Counted from the first letter of the stretch, positions 47,101 to 59,824 are shown. The stretch: 64,000 nt of DNA from Collybiopsis luxurians FD-317 M1 (GCA_000827265.1 KN834778.1:571097-635096); one strand, 5' to 3'. Program-made: numbers and translations. Notes: generated by a model from the letters alone, not told the origin.

Positions 47101-49984
47101 TGATGGCCTTGGAGTAGTTCATCATTCCGGAGACAGTGCGGTAAAGCGTCTGGGCACGCAACGACGCCCAAATTCTCGTACGCAAAGTGTACTCGGGAGA
47201 AGAGGTCTTGAAGCCAATACAGTAGAATGGAAGATCGTCAGCTTTAGCCGACTTTTCATTGGGACCGTGCACACTGGCAGTGTCGCCGTCAATCTCTTCC
47301 GCCAAGATTTTGGTGTCCTTGACAAAGTTGTCCCATTCAACTGGATGCAGCTGTTTGAGGTATTCCAGCAACGTAACGCGAGTATTCTGATCTTCCTCTC
47401 GGATGATCTCCCGGAGACTGAGGAGAATCTTTTCCGAGTAGTGAGGGACGAGAACAGTGAACGTGGGCATGGCATCGACCGGGAGCGGCTCGGGAATGGC
47501 GGTAGTCAGAGACGAGGCGAAAAATGAGATACGACGTTCGGCTTCACCGCCGGGAGGGAAGTAGGACGCGTTGTTGCCAGTTTGATTAGTGAAGAAGGGA
47601 GGAGCACGAAGAGTTCTTCGGCCATCGGCTCCGTCGACTTGATGATAGAGAAGACGTTGGACGTGCTCGATAGACAGAAGATGTTCTCTATACATTGATA
47701 TGATCACCGCATTCCAAATTTGGGAGACTAGAACCTATGAAACTGTCAGTGCTGCGATGGGTAGATAAAAGTAGATGGCGAACCTTTGGCTTGTATTTCA
47801 CTTCCATCTCTCCTGTCGCAAGCAATTTCGCATAGATTCGCTTAGGAAGTCTCGTGAAGATGTCCTTCCAAGGCGTCCAGATACTCAAGCCCAGGCCAAA
47901 GCTGCGCCCGATACTGAAAACGACCGACCAAATGATGTACCAGAGATACGTGTCCAGGAAGAACAAGATCAAGTCCATAAGATACATGATTGCGAGGGCA
48001 AATGGGACTTGATTCGAGCAGAGTGCAGTCCCGAATATCCGGTCGCTACATCCCTGGACTTTTGTCCGGGCCATGACGGCAATGGGAGACGAAAAGGACG
48101 TTGTCAAGAAAAAGTAGGATTCCACAAATTTACAGCTGAAAATGAGAACCCAGAGCAGGATAGACGCGGTACGAGCACTGCGCTCCAGTGAGGGATACGA
48201 GGCAGTAAAGGTCTGAGAAGCCATGTATTTCCTTGATTTGCCGGCGACACGATCGCCAAACATTCGACCGGAAGGAATCAAAGCAAAAGCAACCGTGGCT
48301 ACGACCGAAATGAAGAACTGAACGATACCGAGGATAAGGGGAACCTGGCTGAGGTTGGTCCGACCATCCACCGAAGCAATGTAAAAGGTGGGTCCTACGG
48401 TTAACGCCAAAACGATGAGAAGGATGACAAGACGGGTGGTTAAATGAGAAGCATTGTTCCAACTAGTGGGGATGTAGCTGAACTCTGCTAGAGTAGCGAG
48501 AATCATGATTCCGGTAGAGACGGCGCCTCCAAGTGCAACTGCAGACCATTGCATCTGCGGAGAAGGAGAAGAAGTATTCTTTGGTGCATACACTTTGGGA
48601 GAGTTGAAGGAGGTGTAAAAGTAGTACATGGAGATGTGGAGGATCCAGATCCGATTAAAGTTGACGATGAGATGCGCAGCCGACCGCTTTTCGAAATAAG
48701 TTTTGAAAAAGACCTTGTTCCAATCTACGCGGCCGAGCTTCATGAAGCGTTGCGCGGGTGCAGAGTCGACAAGCCGGCTCTATTCAGATGACATGAGAAT
48801 GCGGAAACCATCAAATGAAAAGACACCCACGTTATCTGTAAGAACGATTTTGGCCAAACCTTCTGGGTACCAGAAGAGCTGGTTAATATCATCGTAACCA
48901 ATGATCTGGTCGTGATCCTTTTCCTTTCGAACAAACTTTCCATCCACGACTTCATATCCCTGATCACGCATGAATCTATACAAGGGCTTGATCACGGAAT
49001 TTAGGTAAAGGCCTTCGGGGACTGGTTCAACTCTGTTCTGACACTCGGGACTGCGGTAGTAGTCGTCGGCACACTTGAAGATGAAGCAGAGGGTTTCTGG
49101 CACGAAACGGACGTTGCCGGCTTCACCCCAGCAGAGTAAAAAGAGAGCCAATTGGCGGAGTCGGTCATACTGAGACATGTTGTTCATTGCATTGCGCCAG
49201 CGGTTCAAGGCGGAATCGAGATGCTTGCTCTTTCCAGCCTGACCCTTTACAGACTTGAGACGTTGGAGACCGGGATTTTGGGACTGACCAACGGCATCAT
49301 CGAGGTTGAGTTGGGCAGCAAAATACCATTTGCGATAGTTGGCATGCTGACCGCCAATATAATCGGCGTGGAGGGTTAACAACGCCTGGTTTGGTGTCAT
49401 ACGGGAAGCCCGAGAGTCGAGCAAGTGCATGAGAAAATCGAACTGTTGACGTACAAAAGATCAAAATTGGGGGTTAGGAAGAAGAGGAAAAGGGCGAACC
49501 ATGTTTCGCATTGAATCCCTCTGGAAACCGAATTTCTGGGTTAAATCGATGAAAACGTCCTCGATTTCCTCTGTGGACATGGGGATTTGCCGATCCGCTG
49601 ACCAGGCAGGGTAGGGTTCGCTGGAACCGAGACCAGGATCTGCAAAGGGGGATATGCTGGGATAACTAGAATGAGAGTCTACGGAGGAAGCATATTGACG
49701 GTTGTAGTCTTGGCCAACTAGAAGAAGGAATTGTTGAGTAGTGGGATAAAGAGAGAAGAAAAAAACTTGCTGTTCTGATCATAGTAACCTGGACTGCCAG
49801 CAAGCCTAGTGGTACTAGAGTTTTGAGAGGCGTAAGGATCATTCAAAGCTTCCCGTTCGCCATAGTTTGACTGGGGATAAGAAGAAGGGGGTAAAGAATA
49901 AGGCTGCTGCTGTTGCTGTTGCTGTTGTCTAGGAGGAGGAGGAGGGTTAGCAAAGGGATTCTGGCCGTAGCCAGGGTTATTCAT
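44188..49984 (-). CDS. FKS1: 1,3-beta-glucan synthase catalytic subunit
   Basis: Plasma-membrane enzyme (GT48) polymerising 1,3-beta-glucan of the cell wall from UDP-glucose; target of echinocandins. ATG 49984 opens [17 protein letters not shown] with an eight-Gln run. The N-terminal FKS1 domain includes [19 protein letters not shown] and [14 protein letters not shown] membrane block holds the hot-spot-1 site (48110-48084), read as FLTTSFSSP, then [15 protein letters not shown] and [19 protein letters not shown]. The large catalytic loop (47707 to 46140) has [60 protein letters not shown] and [15 protein letters not shown] second membrane block follows, with a DWIKRC hot-spot-2 equivalent near 45890, and the C-terminus ends FNCSICKTI at TAA 44190-44188. 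Full length (about 1,750 aa), many short introns. Confidence 0.97.
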
Positions 49985-50154
49985 GGCAGAAGGTGAAGTA
50001 AAACTAGAGAGACGGTGAGATTAAAAAGGAATGAATGAAGGGAAAGAGATACGTCAGAGAAGTGGAAAGTGGGTTGGTCAGGGATAAAGCTACTGCTGCT
50101 GGGTAACCGTATTTTCCACGGTGGCTCTTTCTCCGGCCCGCTAATCCCGCTTTC

Positions 50155-52197
50155 ATGTCCGACTACCTCTATGTCCCATCCCTCGTCTCTCTCTGTATCC
50201 GCAAACTAGCTTTGTATCCTGATCAAATACAAGACGTAGCCTTGACTTACGCGCCATCCAACGACTTTGACATTCTCAAAGCTTTAATTCCTGATTATCC
50301 CCAGTTATCCTCTCTCAACCCATATCTGTGGGCTACTCTAGTCCAGATCTATGGTTCATCATTGCCAGACGTCTTCTCCACTCTCCCACTTTCTTTCACA
50401 GACTCCCATCTCTCTCTTCTTCAACGTATCCCCTCTAGCTCCACCTTTGCTCTCATCACCATACTCGATCTCCCAGGCTGCTCCAAGCTCACTGACGATA
50501 TAGCAGTCTCCATCAAGTCCCTCCCCTCTCTCATCGCATTCGACGCGTCAGATACCGCGTTTTCCTCATGGGGGATCAAGAAACTGCTCATGCCTTCCCT
50601 GGCACACACAGGGCCCTGGGCTCTTCGTATGCTTCGTCTCCGGAACTGCAAAGCTATTGACCACACTATATTCAAAGTTCTTCACCACCTCCCGTTGCTT
50701 TCCGTGCTTGGTACGTGTTCTCTCCTCCTGTACTTGTCATGTATTGAACTCATTTTAGACTTACGCGGCACCTCGATCAATTCAAAGGACATTCCTTCAC
50801 CCTACACAAAATGGCCTTCTGCCGACCTCGAGCCATCACTTTTCGCGTCCCTTTTTCATCCCTCACCTCTCACCAACAGTCTGTCTGTTCTCAAAGATAT
50901 ATCCACCAATTTCCACTCTGCCGCAACGACCTTCCAGCTCCACATCCAAAGATTCAATCAACCCGACCAAACAAACGCCCCACTTCCAGAGACCGCTGTC
51001 AGAACTCCGGGCGAGGCGTTTACGTTTACTTCGAGTGCAATGCTAACTCACCCTCCTCAGCCCTTGGAGGACATGGGAAACAAGCGCAACTCGGACTACA
51101 TGCTCGCCGCAGCGGAACAGGAATCGCGCGAGATGGTTGCTCGCCAAAGGATACGCAACTTTTATGCCCCCATACGAATCCCATCTATTACCACAGACCA
51201 AGGGTATTCGGCGGACAAATATTACGCAAAGTTCAATCGCGAAGAGCAGCCATCCACACGGCGTAATCGTCTCTGGCCAAAGTCTGACTTTTCTCATCGA
51301 CCTCTAAAAAGACAAAAACTCGAGAATAGTGACATATCTTCCGCACTAGCGCTATACCGATCCCCGCCTCCATGGAGCTCTCTGAAAGCCCCCTCTCCTT
51401 CTGACACAACTCCCAATAGTCGACCCGCTACCGCGTCGCATACAGCCATCGTTAATAAATCGAAAATGCAAATGATCGCGGACTTGAATTTTGGCGTGAG
51501 CACTGCCGCACGCAGCAGAAGAACAACCAGGGATAAAATGGCTACATTCGATGGCGTTGGAGCCCCTCGGCCAAGCGATGACCCTGGTCGCTGTGTTTTA
51601 CAGGGAAAAAATCCATTCCGTCGTCCGATTGCATTGACAACCGCACCTGCCACAGTTTCCAAAAGCGAATTTCGAGGACCGCGGGCGGTATTATCAGCAC
51701 CCACAACGACGAGCACAGTAACCCCAGATCGACCCGAAGCGGCAACACCATTGCCGCTTCCCGCCTCTCTCCCATCTGAAGCTTCTCCATCTCTAATACA
51801 ACGTCCTCTGAAACCCATTTCTAGTGTCCGCGTTCCTGAACTTCCCCCTGAGGAATTGCAAAAGCTCAAGGACGCTATGGCGAGAAGACCTCGAACGAGC
51901 TTGCCGGCGTCTGCATCTGTAGCCTCGGTCTCGGGCTCGACAAGTACCATTCGAGCCTCTTTAGACTCTTCCCGGAGGAAATCCGCTCCAGCAAAAGGTG
52001 GTGGTGGTGGTGGTAAAGACGGCGATATTTCTCAAATCATAAGACAGATAGCCAGTACTCGTACTCCCAATACGCAGAGGCGTGTGGGGGGTATCAGGCT
52101 TGATAAAGCTCCAAGAAAACAAGAGCTTGAGCAAGCCAGCAAGACGGAACGGAAACGCAAAGTCGGATTCGATTGGAAAGCATGGGGAACAAACTGA
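50155..52197 (+). CDS. Leucine-rich-type protein with long disordered tail
   Basis: One long frame from ATG 50155 to TGA 52195-52197 with a probable 48-nt intron (50711-50758, GTACGT..TTAG). The intron's length is a multiple of three and it lacks a stop, so retention adds 16 residues. The N-terminal 200 residues look like irregular leucine-rich repeats of the cysteine-containing F-box/LRR type: ITILDLPGCSKLTDD, LIAFDASDTAFSSWGIKKLL, LRMLRLRNCKAIDH, then DLRGTSI after the intron. The rest is Pro/Ser/Arg-rich and disordered, with basic clusters (RPLKRQKLEN, SRRKSAPAKGGGGGGK). No F-box is evident. Function not recognised. Confidence 0.8.
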   Translation: MSDYLYVPSLVSLCIRKLALYPDQIQDVALTYAPSNDFDILKALIPDYPQLSSLNPYLWATLVQIYGSSLPDVFSTLPLSFTDSHLSLLQRIPSSSTFALITILDLPGCSKLTDDIAVSIKSLPSLIAFDASDTAFSSWGIKKLLMPSLAHTGPWALRMLRLRNCKAIDHTIFKVLHHLPLLSVLGTCSLLLYLSCIELILDLRGTSINSKDIPSPYTKWPSADLEPSLFASLFHPSPLTNSLSVLKDISTNFHSAATTFQLHIQRFNQPDQTNAPLPETAVRTPGEAFTFTSSAMLTHPPQPLEDMGNKRNSDYMLAAAEQESREMVARQRIRNFYAPIRIPSITTDQGYSADKYYAKFNREEQPSTRRNRLWPKSDFSHRPLKRQKLENSDISSALALYRSPPPWSSLKAPSPSDTTPNSRPATASHTAIVNKSKMQMIADLNFGVSTAARSRRTTRDKMATFDGVGAPRPSDDPGRCVLQGKNPFRRPIALTTAPATVSKSEFRGPRAVLSAPTTTSTVTPDRPEAATPLPLPASLPSEASPSLIQRPLKPISSVRVPELPPEELQKLKDAMARRPRTSLPASASVASVSGSTSTIRASLDSSRRKSAPAKGGGGGGKDGDISQIIRQIASTRTPNTQRRVGGIRLDKAPRKQELEQASKTERKRKVGFDWKAWGTN

Positions 52198-53514
52198 TTC
52201 TTGATGTAACATACATACTTGTGCTGTAAAGTTATTCGTTATTAATTACTGATATTGTATTTCATTCGATTCGATTCAACGCAGACGGCGAGGCGAGGCG
52301 GGTCCTCGCCAGGTACCTCACGCACTTGCATACCCTCTTGAACGGACGACTTTATCTTCGGGAACTATAAGATGGCTAGTAGGCTATCAAATAGTCATCG
52401 CGTTCAGCAGCTACAAATACAATACTTATATCCTCATGGTCCTTCAACACCACAGCTACTAGAAAACAAAACACTCAGAACTTGCCCAAATTTTCACAAT
52501 ACAGGTAAGTACATACATCACCTTGCTTGCAAGGTCTATTCCGAACCACTGCCCTCTCATTTTGTTCCCGGATCAAAACTTAGGCCGGGCGGCAGCGTTG
52601 AAGCGGCCGGCTTAAAATGAAGCTCTGCCGATGAGCCAGCCCGACGTTGCCCTCAAAAATGTACAGCATACCAAATACACTCATTTTTCACATAAATTAG
52701 AAGGTTGATGAAATTTAATTCCAAGCATTGACTCAGACATCGACATACTTGGAGGATTCCATTGTCAGGCCCTTTTGACTAGGGGAAAACCTTCTTCGAG
52801 TGACCCTCCGTGTATAAACTTGGGCGGGATTTCAGACGTAGACTGAACTCGCGCGTGTTTTGAACTTGAGCGTAGTTCTGATCTAGGGCATACTGAAAAC
52901 GTGAGGGGGGTATGAAATTCGACAAACGGGGCAGGTTTCATTTCTAGTTTATGTACAGCAGAAGCGGAATAGAACAGGTACATATTCTGTTGGAAACTCA
53001 TTTCAAGAATCCACGGGCTGATTTCACCGCTTGCGAAATCGCGGTACGTCTGGATAAAACGCTGAAGACTGATCGGGAGACTTATGGGGTAAATATAAGC
53101 GGCTCAAATTGAAGATGGAGGAATGAAGACGACAGTGTCGTGCAACAAACATGGGTGCTTGGAGTGTGGTTGGGTTTACTCACTTTCAAAAGTTTGTCTT
53201 CAGATTATAACTCGTCGTTCTGCTGCTCCTGTACGCCTTAGTTGCTCCCGATGAGTGTCCTTGCCATTTGCCATTGCTCAACTTGCATTGCACGTTCTCC
53301 GTCGATTGTATTAAAACGCGAAATTTCTGGTTGCTCTCCGTCCTCAACAGCATGTCAAAGCGTTCAATAGTTATAGAGTCCATTTGTTAAGCAGCATAAG
53401 GAGGATGGATATCAACTCCACGAAATGATTCAGTAACATAATTCGATACATATTTAAACACAAAAGTCTCCAATTGCACGATCGCAGTTTCCCTTCAAGC
53501 TCGTCCTCCCATAT
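52198..53514. other. Intergenic region, no gene seen
   Basis: 1.3 kb without a convincing frame. Includes GC-rich stretches near 52290 and 52590, a small tandem of TTCGA/TTCGATTC near 52264-52277, and the promoter of the S53 peptidase gene at the right end. Confidence 0.5.
53451..53458 (+). promoter_or_regulatory. TATA-like element of the S53 peptidase gene
   Basis: TATTTAAA, 64 bp before the ATG of the peptidase gene, with a pyrimidine-rich start region (53489-53509) between them. This spacing suits a fungal core promoter. Confidence 0.4.
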
Positions 53515-55797
53515 ATGATGGGTTTGCCCTTACTAACAGCTGTATCATGCTTGCTCTCGCTGGCACCCTTTGTCAATGCATTAAGTAATTCCGTTGGTCG
53601 TCCCATGGTTGTTCACGAGAGTCGCAGGGATATCCCGCCTCAGTACTCTCATGAAGGATCTCCTCATCCAGAGACTCTCGTCAGCCTTCGAATTGGTCTT
53701 ACTTCCTCAAACAGGGATGGGCTCGAGAAGGCCCTATTTGATGTCAGCGTTCCAGGTAGTCCTTTGTATGGAAAGCATCTCAGCATGGAGGAGGTGCGTG
53801 TAAAGAAAATGTTTTGAGCTTGGCTATATTCCTGTCAGATCAAAAACTATACCTCCGCGTCCCCTCAATCAGTCACAGCAGTTACCGAATGGCTGGCCGA
53901 ATATGGAATCAGCGACGCGCAGCTCGAAACCACCAAGGTTCACGATTACCTCACCTTTTCCGCGCCTGTCTCTGCAGCTAATCATCTTTTTGATACCGAA
54001 TTCCACTCCTTTGTTCACGCTCCTACTGGAAAACGCGCTATTCGCACTTCGCAATATTCTATCCCGGAAGATCTTCGATCTCATATCAGTATAGTCTATC
54101 CCACAACTTCTTTCGACCTGTCTGCACCTCGTGGTCTCTCAGTTTCTTATAGCAACGTAAAAAGAGCTGCCGATGGAGAACCTCTGGAAGCCGAATCACT
54201 CAAAGTGGATCCCTCCTGTGCAAACACTATCACTCCGCAGTGTCTTCAAGATCTTTATGATATACCCAAAACTCCTGCTAGTCAGCCTTCAAACCGGATT
54301 GCTGTTCCCGGTTTTATTGAATATTGGGCTCAGGTTGGCATTAGTGTTGCGTAGCAGGAGAACGTCTAACCTATAAGCGAGAAATTTCTAGTATGCTGAT
54401 CTGCAAGCTTTCCTGGAACGGCTGAGGCCCGATATGCCACCGAATACAACATTTTCCGTGGAGACCATTGACGGCGGGACGAATCCTCAGGGTCCGGACA
54501 AGGCTGGGTACGAAGCAGTAAGTAGGCTTTTGAACAAAAAAAATATAGGTCGCTTACTGTCACAACAGAACCTGGATATCCAGTACACTGTTGGACTTGC
54601 AACAGGTGTAAATACCACTTTCATTTCAGCCGGTCCTAATAATACCGACGGCGCTGCGATTGGATATTTGGATTTGGCGGAGTATCTTTACAATATGACT
54701 GATCCTCCTCAAGTAATGTCTATGAGCTACGGATATCAAGGTACGCAAGTATGTCGTTGAACAGTCGACCTCTTCATTTTTTCTGGCATTTTAGAATGGT
54801 GGCTTACTCCGTCACTTGCCCAGTGAGTGTTGTAGCACTATATTTTTTTCCTATAACTATTCAACTTTGATTAGACATATCTGTGATGTGTACATGGCAC
54901 TGGGTGCTAGAGGTATGAGCTTGGTGCTTGGCTCTGGAGACGGAGGTGTCAGCGGTGCTGAACGGAGTGAGAATACAGTTATTTTATGTGATGACTCCTG
55001 ATAAAACTCTGTCGCAGATGACACTTGTACGGAATTCTTGCCCGCTTTCCCGGGTGGATGTCCCTACATAACGAGCGTGGGCGGTACGTTCTCAGTCAAT
55101 CCTGAGTTGTCGACGAACTTCAGCAGCGGAGGTGAGCCTCTGATACTTTTCCTTGCGCATGTCGTTCCAACCTTCGATGTAGGCTTCTCGGGCTACTTCC
55201 CACGCCCATCCTATCAAGAGCAAGCTGTCGCTCCCTTCCTTGAAAACCTTGGCGACACTTACAAAGGATTATTCAACGCCAGCGGTCGTGGTTTCCCTGA
55301 CATTGCTGCTCAAGCGCACAATGTCGAGATCATCACCGGTGGCGAAACGGTTTACATTAACGGAACTTCTTGCTCAGGGCCCATCTTTGCCAGCATGGTC
55401 GCACTTGTCAATGATCGTTTGATAGCGGCTGGTCGCCCTCCGCTCGGATTTTTAAATCCTTTGTACGTGTACATTGCCGTGGAATACCCGGCTTGCTCTC
55501 TCTAACGTTTCTGCAACGACCCAGCCTTTACAAAAACACTCAGATATTCACGGATATCACTGACGGCTTACCAAATGCTGGATGTAAGAGATATGTTTCT
55601 TTGCATCTTTCTAAATTAACTCTGACCCTCGTTTAAAGGCGGTACGGGTGGATTTAATGCCACCGTTGGGTGGGACCCAGTAAGTTGTTTTAAACCTCTA
55701 TAAGGAATACCCACTATATTTTGTATAGATTACTGGACTTGGGACCCCTAACTTCCGGAAGATGCTTGAAGCTGTTGGATTACCGAGTGACAATTGA
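53515..55797 (+). CDS. Secreted tripeptidyl peptidase, sedolisin family S53
   Basis: Acid serine-carboxyl protease secreted to digest external protein. ATG 53515 (or the next codon) begins a signal peptide, LLTAVSCLLSLAPFVNA. A pro-domain follows: RIGLTSSNRDGLEKALFDVS, YGKHLSMEE, then VTEWLAEYGI and SVSYSN before the cleavage region. In the mature part the tetrad parts can be seen: E-A-N-L-D (Glu and Asp four residues apart) before IQYTVGLATGV, the oxyanion Asp in LGSGDGGVSG, and the Ser in GTSCSGPIFASMVALVND. The C-terminal calcium site has DPITGLGTPNF, ending at TGA 55795-55797. The Ser motif is GTSCSGP, against SGTSASxP in most relatives. About ten introns; several N-x-T/S glycosylation sites. 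Confidence 0.92.
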
Positions 55798-56975
55798 AGT
55801 GATAAAATGATTTGTTTTTGAGTTATACCCAATGTCCTCTCAATAGAACGATAAACTGTCTTGCTGCTAAGATCTAAATTCTAATCCAAGTGATCATCAA
55901 GAATAATCACTATGAGAAGAGCTACGGAGCGGAAGTAGTTTGTTCATACGTTAATATCTACTTCTTCGAAAGTGTCACTTGTCACGTGGCCGTTTAACTC
56001 ACGTCAGACTCTCCCTTGGCAGGAGAAGCGAGAAAATGTTTAAGATCAAAGGAGTCTTATCACTGTGTCTGCGTTTGTCCTCGTTGAGCCTCTTGCAATG
56101 GAAATTACCTTTCTTTTTGATGCTGTAGACTGGTGATCACCCTAAAATGACGGAAAAGTGGGAGACAAGACGTGTTCTTCGTCGATTGTGAACACCATGC
56201 TTCTTCCACATGTTTCTGCAATATGGAGTGTCTAGGAGCGAATATACTCTGAACATTGGATGCATACCACGATAACAAGTAAAAAAGACGACGCAGCTGC
56301 CTTATGGCTACTAGTTAGACTGCAAGACTGTACTGGCATTTTCAGATGACCTCGAGCTTTTCACAGCCATTGTCACTAGGAGTCATAACAGTCCGGATAA
56401 TCTCCTAGCGGGGAGGGAACAGTGCAGATGGTATCGTTCATTCGCGAAATCAAGAAGGGACATCTCGTACTTCTTCATTCTCGCGACAGATCCATCCCGA
56501 AAGTTTCGAGAAGTATACGAACACGAGTGACCCCACGGCCTAAAAGGCAGGTAAGTACGCGTTTGATATCTAGATCCTTTGAACTTTGTTCGGACAGCTA
56601 ATATCACCGCTACAACGATGGGTGACCTCCAGGAACCAACCTGTCTTTGGGGCAGTGACGAATAGAATAGTGGCCTTTTAGCTGCTGCTCTGGCAAGGAA
56701 GGTACAAGAGGTGCGGGTTTGAGCTGGAATGAGCTATGTATGAGGGTGTTACCGGGAGAACATGAAAGGCATGTGCAAGTTCCAGCCAGAGAGAGATCTG
56801 GAGGTATTTGACGGATATTAAAAATTGCAAGGATGCTCGGTTGAGAGATATTCGCGTCCGAATATGCTATCAAATCACGTGACTTCATTTCTCGCCGATT
56901 GCGTCACAAGAAAGAAAACTTGAAAAAGCTTCACAGCTCAACCACCAACTTCCACACCACTTAACATATCTTACA
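55798..56975. other. Intergenic region, no clear gene
   Basis: Minus-strand frames at 56383-56607 and 56610-56888 are open but show no family features and did not chain convincingly. The right end holds the promoter of the PP2C gene. Confidence 0.45.
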
Positions 56976-58792
56976 ATGCCTTTACGGGTACCCGGAGAAT
57001 CAGCCATGGCTCGTTTAATTACACGACGTCGCTTTCAAGCAAGCTTTCGTCCCCGTTACGCTCACAGCTCTCGCCTGAACTTGCCGAGCTTACCGTCATC
57101 AGCCCTCAACGCGCAATATCCAATCTTTCATCGTAAATTATCTTCCGGCATTCCCAGAAGGAATACGGGACCGGGACCGGAACGTTCTCCTTCAGCTGCT
57201 TCACCAGCTTATCCTCGTCATCCATTCACGTTCCACATCGCCACCAGCTGGGCTGGCAAACCTTCCCTGGGAGATGAACACGAAACCAACAGTGTTCCTT
57301 TTACATCGACAAGTCCAATAGGTCGATGGAGAGAAGAGATGCTGGATAGGTCGATTGGTCCAAAGAAGAAACGGCGAGGGAAAGATTGGCCTTTGGATGC
57401 TGGAGAGGATTTTTTCTTTGTGCAAGAAGTGAGTAGAGATCCCAAGCAAGCGCGTCTTTCGTTAATTCTGATTTTATTTCCACAAAATCAGATGCGAAAC
57501 GGATCGGTAGGTATGCATTCGCTAGCGGCTTCTTCGCCTAGTACTTTTCTTCCACCTCATTAATTGACGGTACAGGGCGTGTCGTTTGGTGTCGCTGATG
57601 GAGTCGGAGGCTGGGTAGAAAGTGGGATTAATCCTGCCTTATTCTCACAGTCTCTCATGGTAAAGCTTACCCATTGCATCTTTTCTTTTCTTTTTTTTTG
57701 AGCTGTGATTTTAGTATCACGCCGGGAGGTACTCTCGAAATGCCTGGGCTGGTGAACCCGAGATCGATCCCACACTAGACTACGAAGAGCGAGAGCAAGT
57801 GGAAGGATGGGAGCTCACACCATACCACTGTCTGGACCTCGCCCATGGCGGCGTTCTACGGGAGAGATACGTTCAAGCCGGTGAGCAACAGCTTTTGCGC
57901 CCAACTTCTATCGCTCATCCTTCTCTGTGTTCCAGGGTCAAGCACTGCCTGCTTGCTGACACTTAACTCATCATCGGGGTTGCTCCGTTCCGCCAAGTTA
58001 GTAATCCCTCCCATGCTGTCCGCGCTTCCTTTGAACTCTGTCTTTAAGTTTAGGAGATAGCGGCTACTCAATAATACGGTCTTCAAACGTCATCTACAAA
58101 GAAAAAGTACAAACGCATTTTTTCAATTGTCCCAAGTAAAGTCTTTCTTTTCTGTGCTGCCGCTCTCATATGAAACGAAATCGTATCAGGCAGTTGACAA
58201 AACTTCCCGCTAATCCTGGGAAAAAATTCTCTCGGGCTTGCATCGATTCCCCTGAAGAGGCCAACACACATGCGATGAAATTACGCGACGGAGATATTGT
58301 AATAGCCTATGTTCGTCTCAAATATTCGTGGACAACTTGCACACCTGCTGATCTTGCCCGTAGACGGATGGTTTCTCAGACAATGTTTTTCCCTCGGAGA
58401 TGTTGGCGATATGCAGCCTTGCAGGGCGCTCAGACGCGACGGATGACGAGCAATTGCAGACTATGGCCGATAATATGGTCTTATATGCAAGACAATGTAT
58501 GATGGACAGACGAAGAGTCAGCCCATTCGAGAGTGAGTATTCCAAACAACCTTTTCAGGCCCATTCTTATGCCTGTTTTACAGGGGAGGCTGCCAGAGAG
58601 GGTATGTTTTTCCGTGGAGGGGTAGGTCATTCCTCGGTTTATCTCGGCCGATGTTATTAACACGTTCTTTGCTTTGTGATATTAGAAAATTGACGAGTGA
58701 GTGCTTCTTTTGAGACGAAACAAGTGCTATCGCTGACTTTGTATGAATTAGTGTGACTGTGGTTGTCGCGCTCGTGCGGGAGACTTCGTGAG
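56976..58792 (+). CDS. PTC7: Mitochondrial PP2C-type phosphatase, PTC7-like
   Basis: Metal-dependent Ser/Thr phosphatase; yeast Ptc7 acts in mitochondria on coenzyme Q synthesis. ATG 56976 (a second in-frame ATG is at 57006) opens a basic leader, MARLITRRRFQASFRPR, fitting mitochondrial import. The phosphatase core follows over introns: EDFFFVQE, then GVSFGVADGVGGWVESGINP (first metal-binding As in ADGVGGW), YHCLDLAHGGVL and STACLLTLNSSSGLL. Next come LGDSGYSIIR, the block LTKLPANPGKKFSRACIDSP, and TDGFSDNVFPSEML. The final KIDDVTVVVALVRETS carries the closing Asp pair and ends at TGA 58790-58792. The exon starting LGDSG uses the acceptor CTTTAAG rather than the next AG. Confidence 0.88.
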
Positions 58793-59824
58793 CTTATATA
58801 TTATTGTTACATGGACTTTTATAATATCTCTATAACTTTTGCGTGGTTCCAAGATTCAACTCTGGGCGCATGAAATAGTCCTTACACTCGTTATGCAGTA
58901 GCTGCCAGCTGTGCTCGCCTCACCGTGGCTTTCAGCATCTGTCAAACGCCTTGCATGTGGGCTATTGGGAAAACAGAAGCGGTCATGGATAAAGTTCTCA
59001 TGAAGGTTTAGTCAAGGCCAATCATGTGAGATATCATGATCTGCTATTCACGAGTTGACGAGAGATAAGTTGAGAACACGGCCTCCACCGAGACATTCTT
59101 TGGTATCACTGGCGCTCCTCTAAATTTTGGGCTTACTCACGACCGAGCGAAAATTTCACCCCGAGCGATTGATTATGTACTCCTTTTGGACCTTTTGGTG
59201 CCAAGCCGTGATTATTGCGGCATTGAGAAATTGAACCGGTCATTGCGTGCATTATAGTTTAAGTTAACTTGGTCAGCAGAAATCAAAACCTTTAAAATTA
59301 TTACCAATTCGGTACTTTCAAAAACTAGTCTCTCCTGAATATTCTACTCAAGTCTTATCTCACTTTCGGAGATAGTGATAAAAGCACAATCCGCATTCAG
59401 GTCGATATTTGAGGTCTCCAAATCTGGAATTATATTTCCAGCTTTGATCTTGCCTTTTTAGAGTAATACAGGTTACGTGTCTCATTTATAACTACTAAAC
59501 TGAGAACTCGGTCAACCGATCTTATTTCAAATCACGACTAAACTTGAAACTGGTCATACGCAATGTTATCGAATATCTAGTGTGTTGGTCGCCACTGCAA
59601 GTCTATTCCACTTCATATTCAGTGCTCCCTGTCCGCTCAAACTAGACATGAACCGTTGTCTGTCAAAGCGCGAACACGATACGGCCGTTGCGGCCGCTAT
59701 TCCGAATTGAATAATACAATATATACAGCTTTGATCTCGACATTTAGTACATTAGGTAGCTTGACTTTGGGGCGATCAGCAGCAGAAGCCTCAGCCTTCC
59801 TGTTCATTGATTTACTGCGAGTAT
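58793..59824. other. Intergenic region, no gene seen
   Basis: About 1 kb, AT-rich, between the PP2C gene and the convergent minus-strand gene ending at 59825. No frame with coding character; the plus ORF at 59656-59973 overlaps the opposite gene. Confidence 0.5.

Noticed and set aside
44188..49984. Glucan synthase region appearing as several separate genes
   Set aside because: Breaks coincide with short introns with good splice sites, and the joined protein matches one full-length FKS1.
51294..51950. 218-codon minus-strand ORF
   Set aside because: Antisense of the leucine-rich gene tail; low complexity and no supporting splice pattern.
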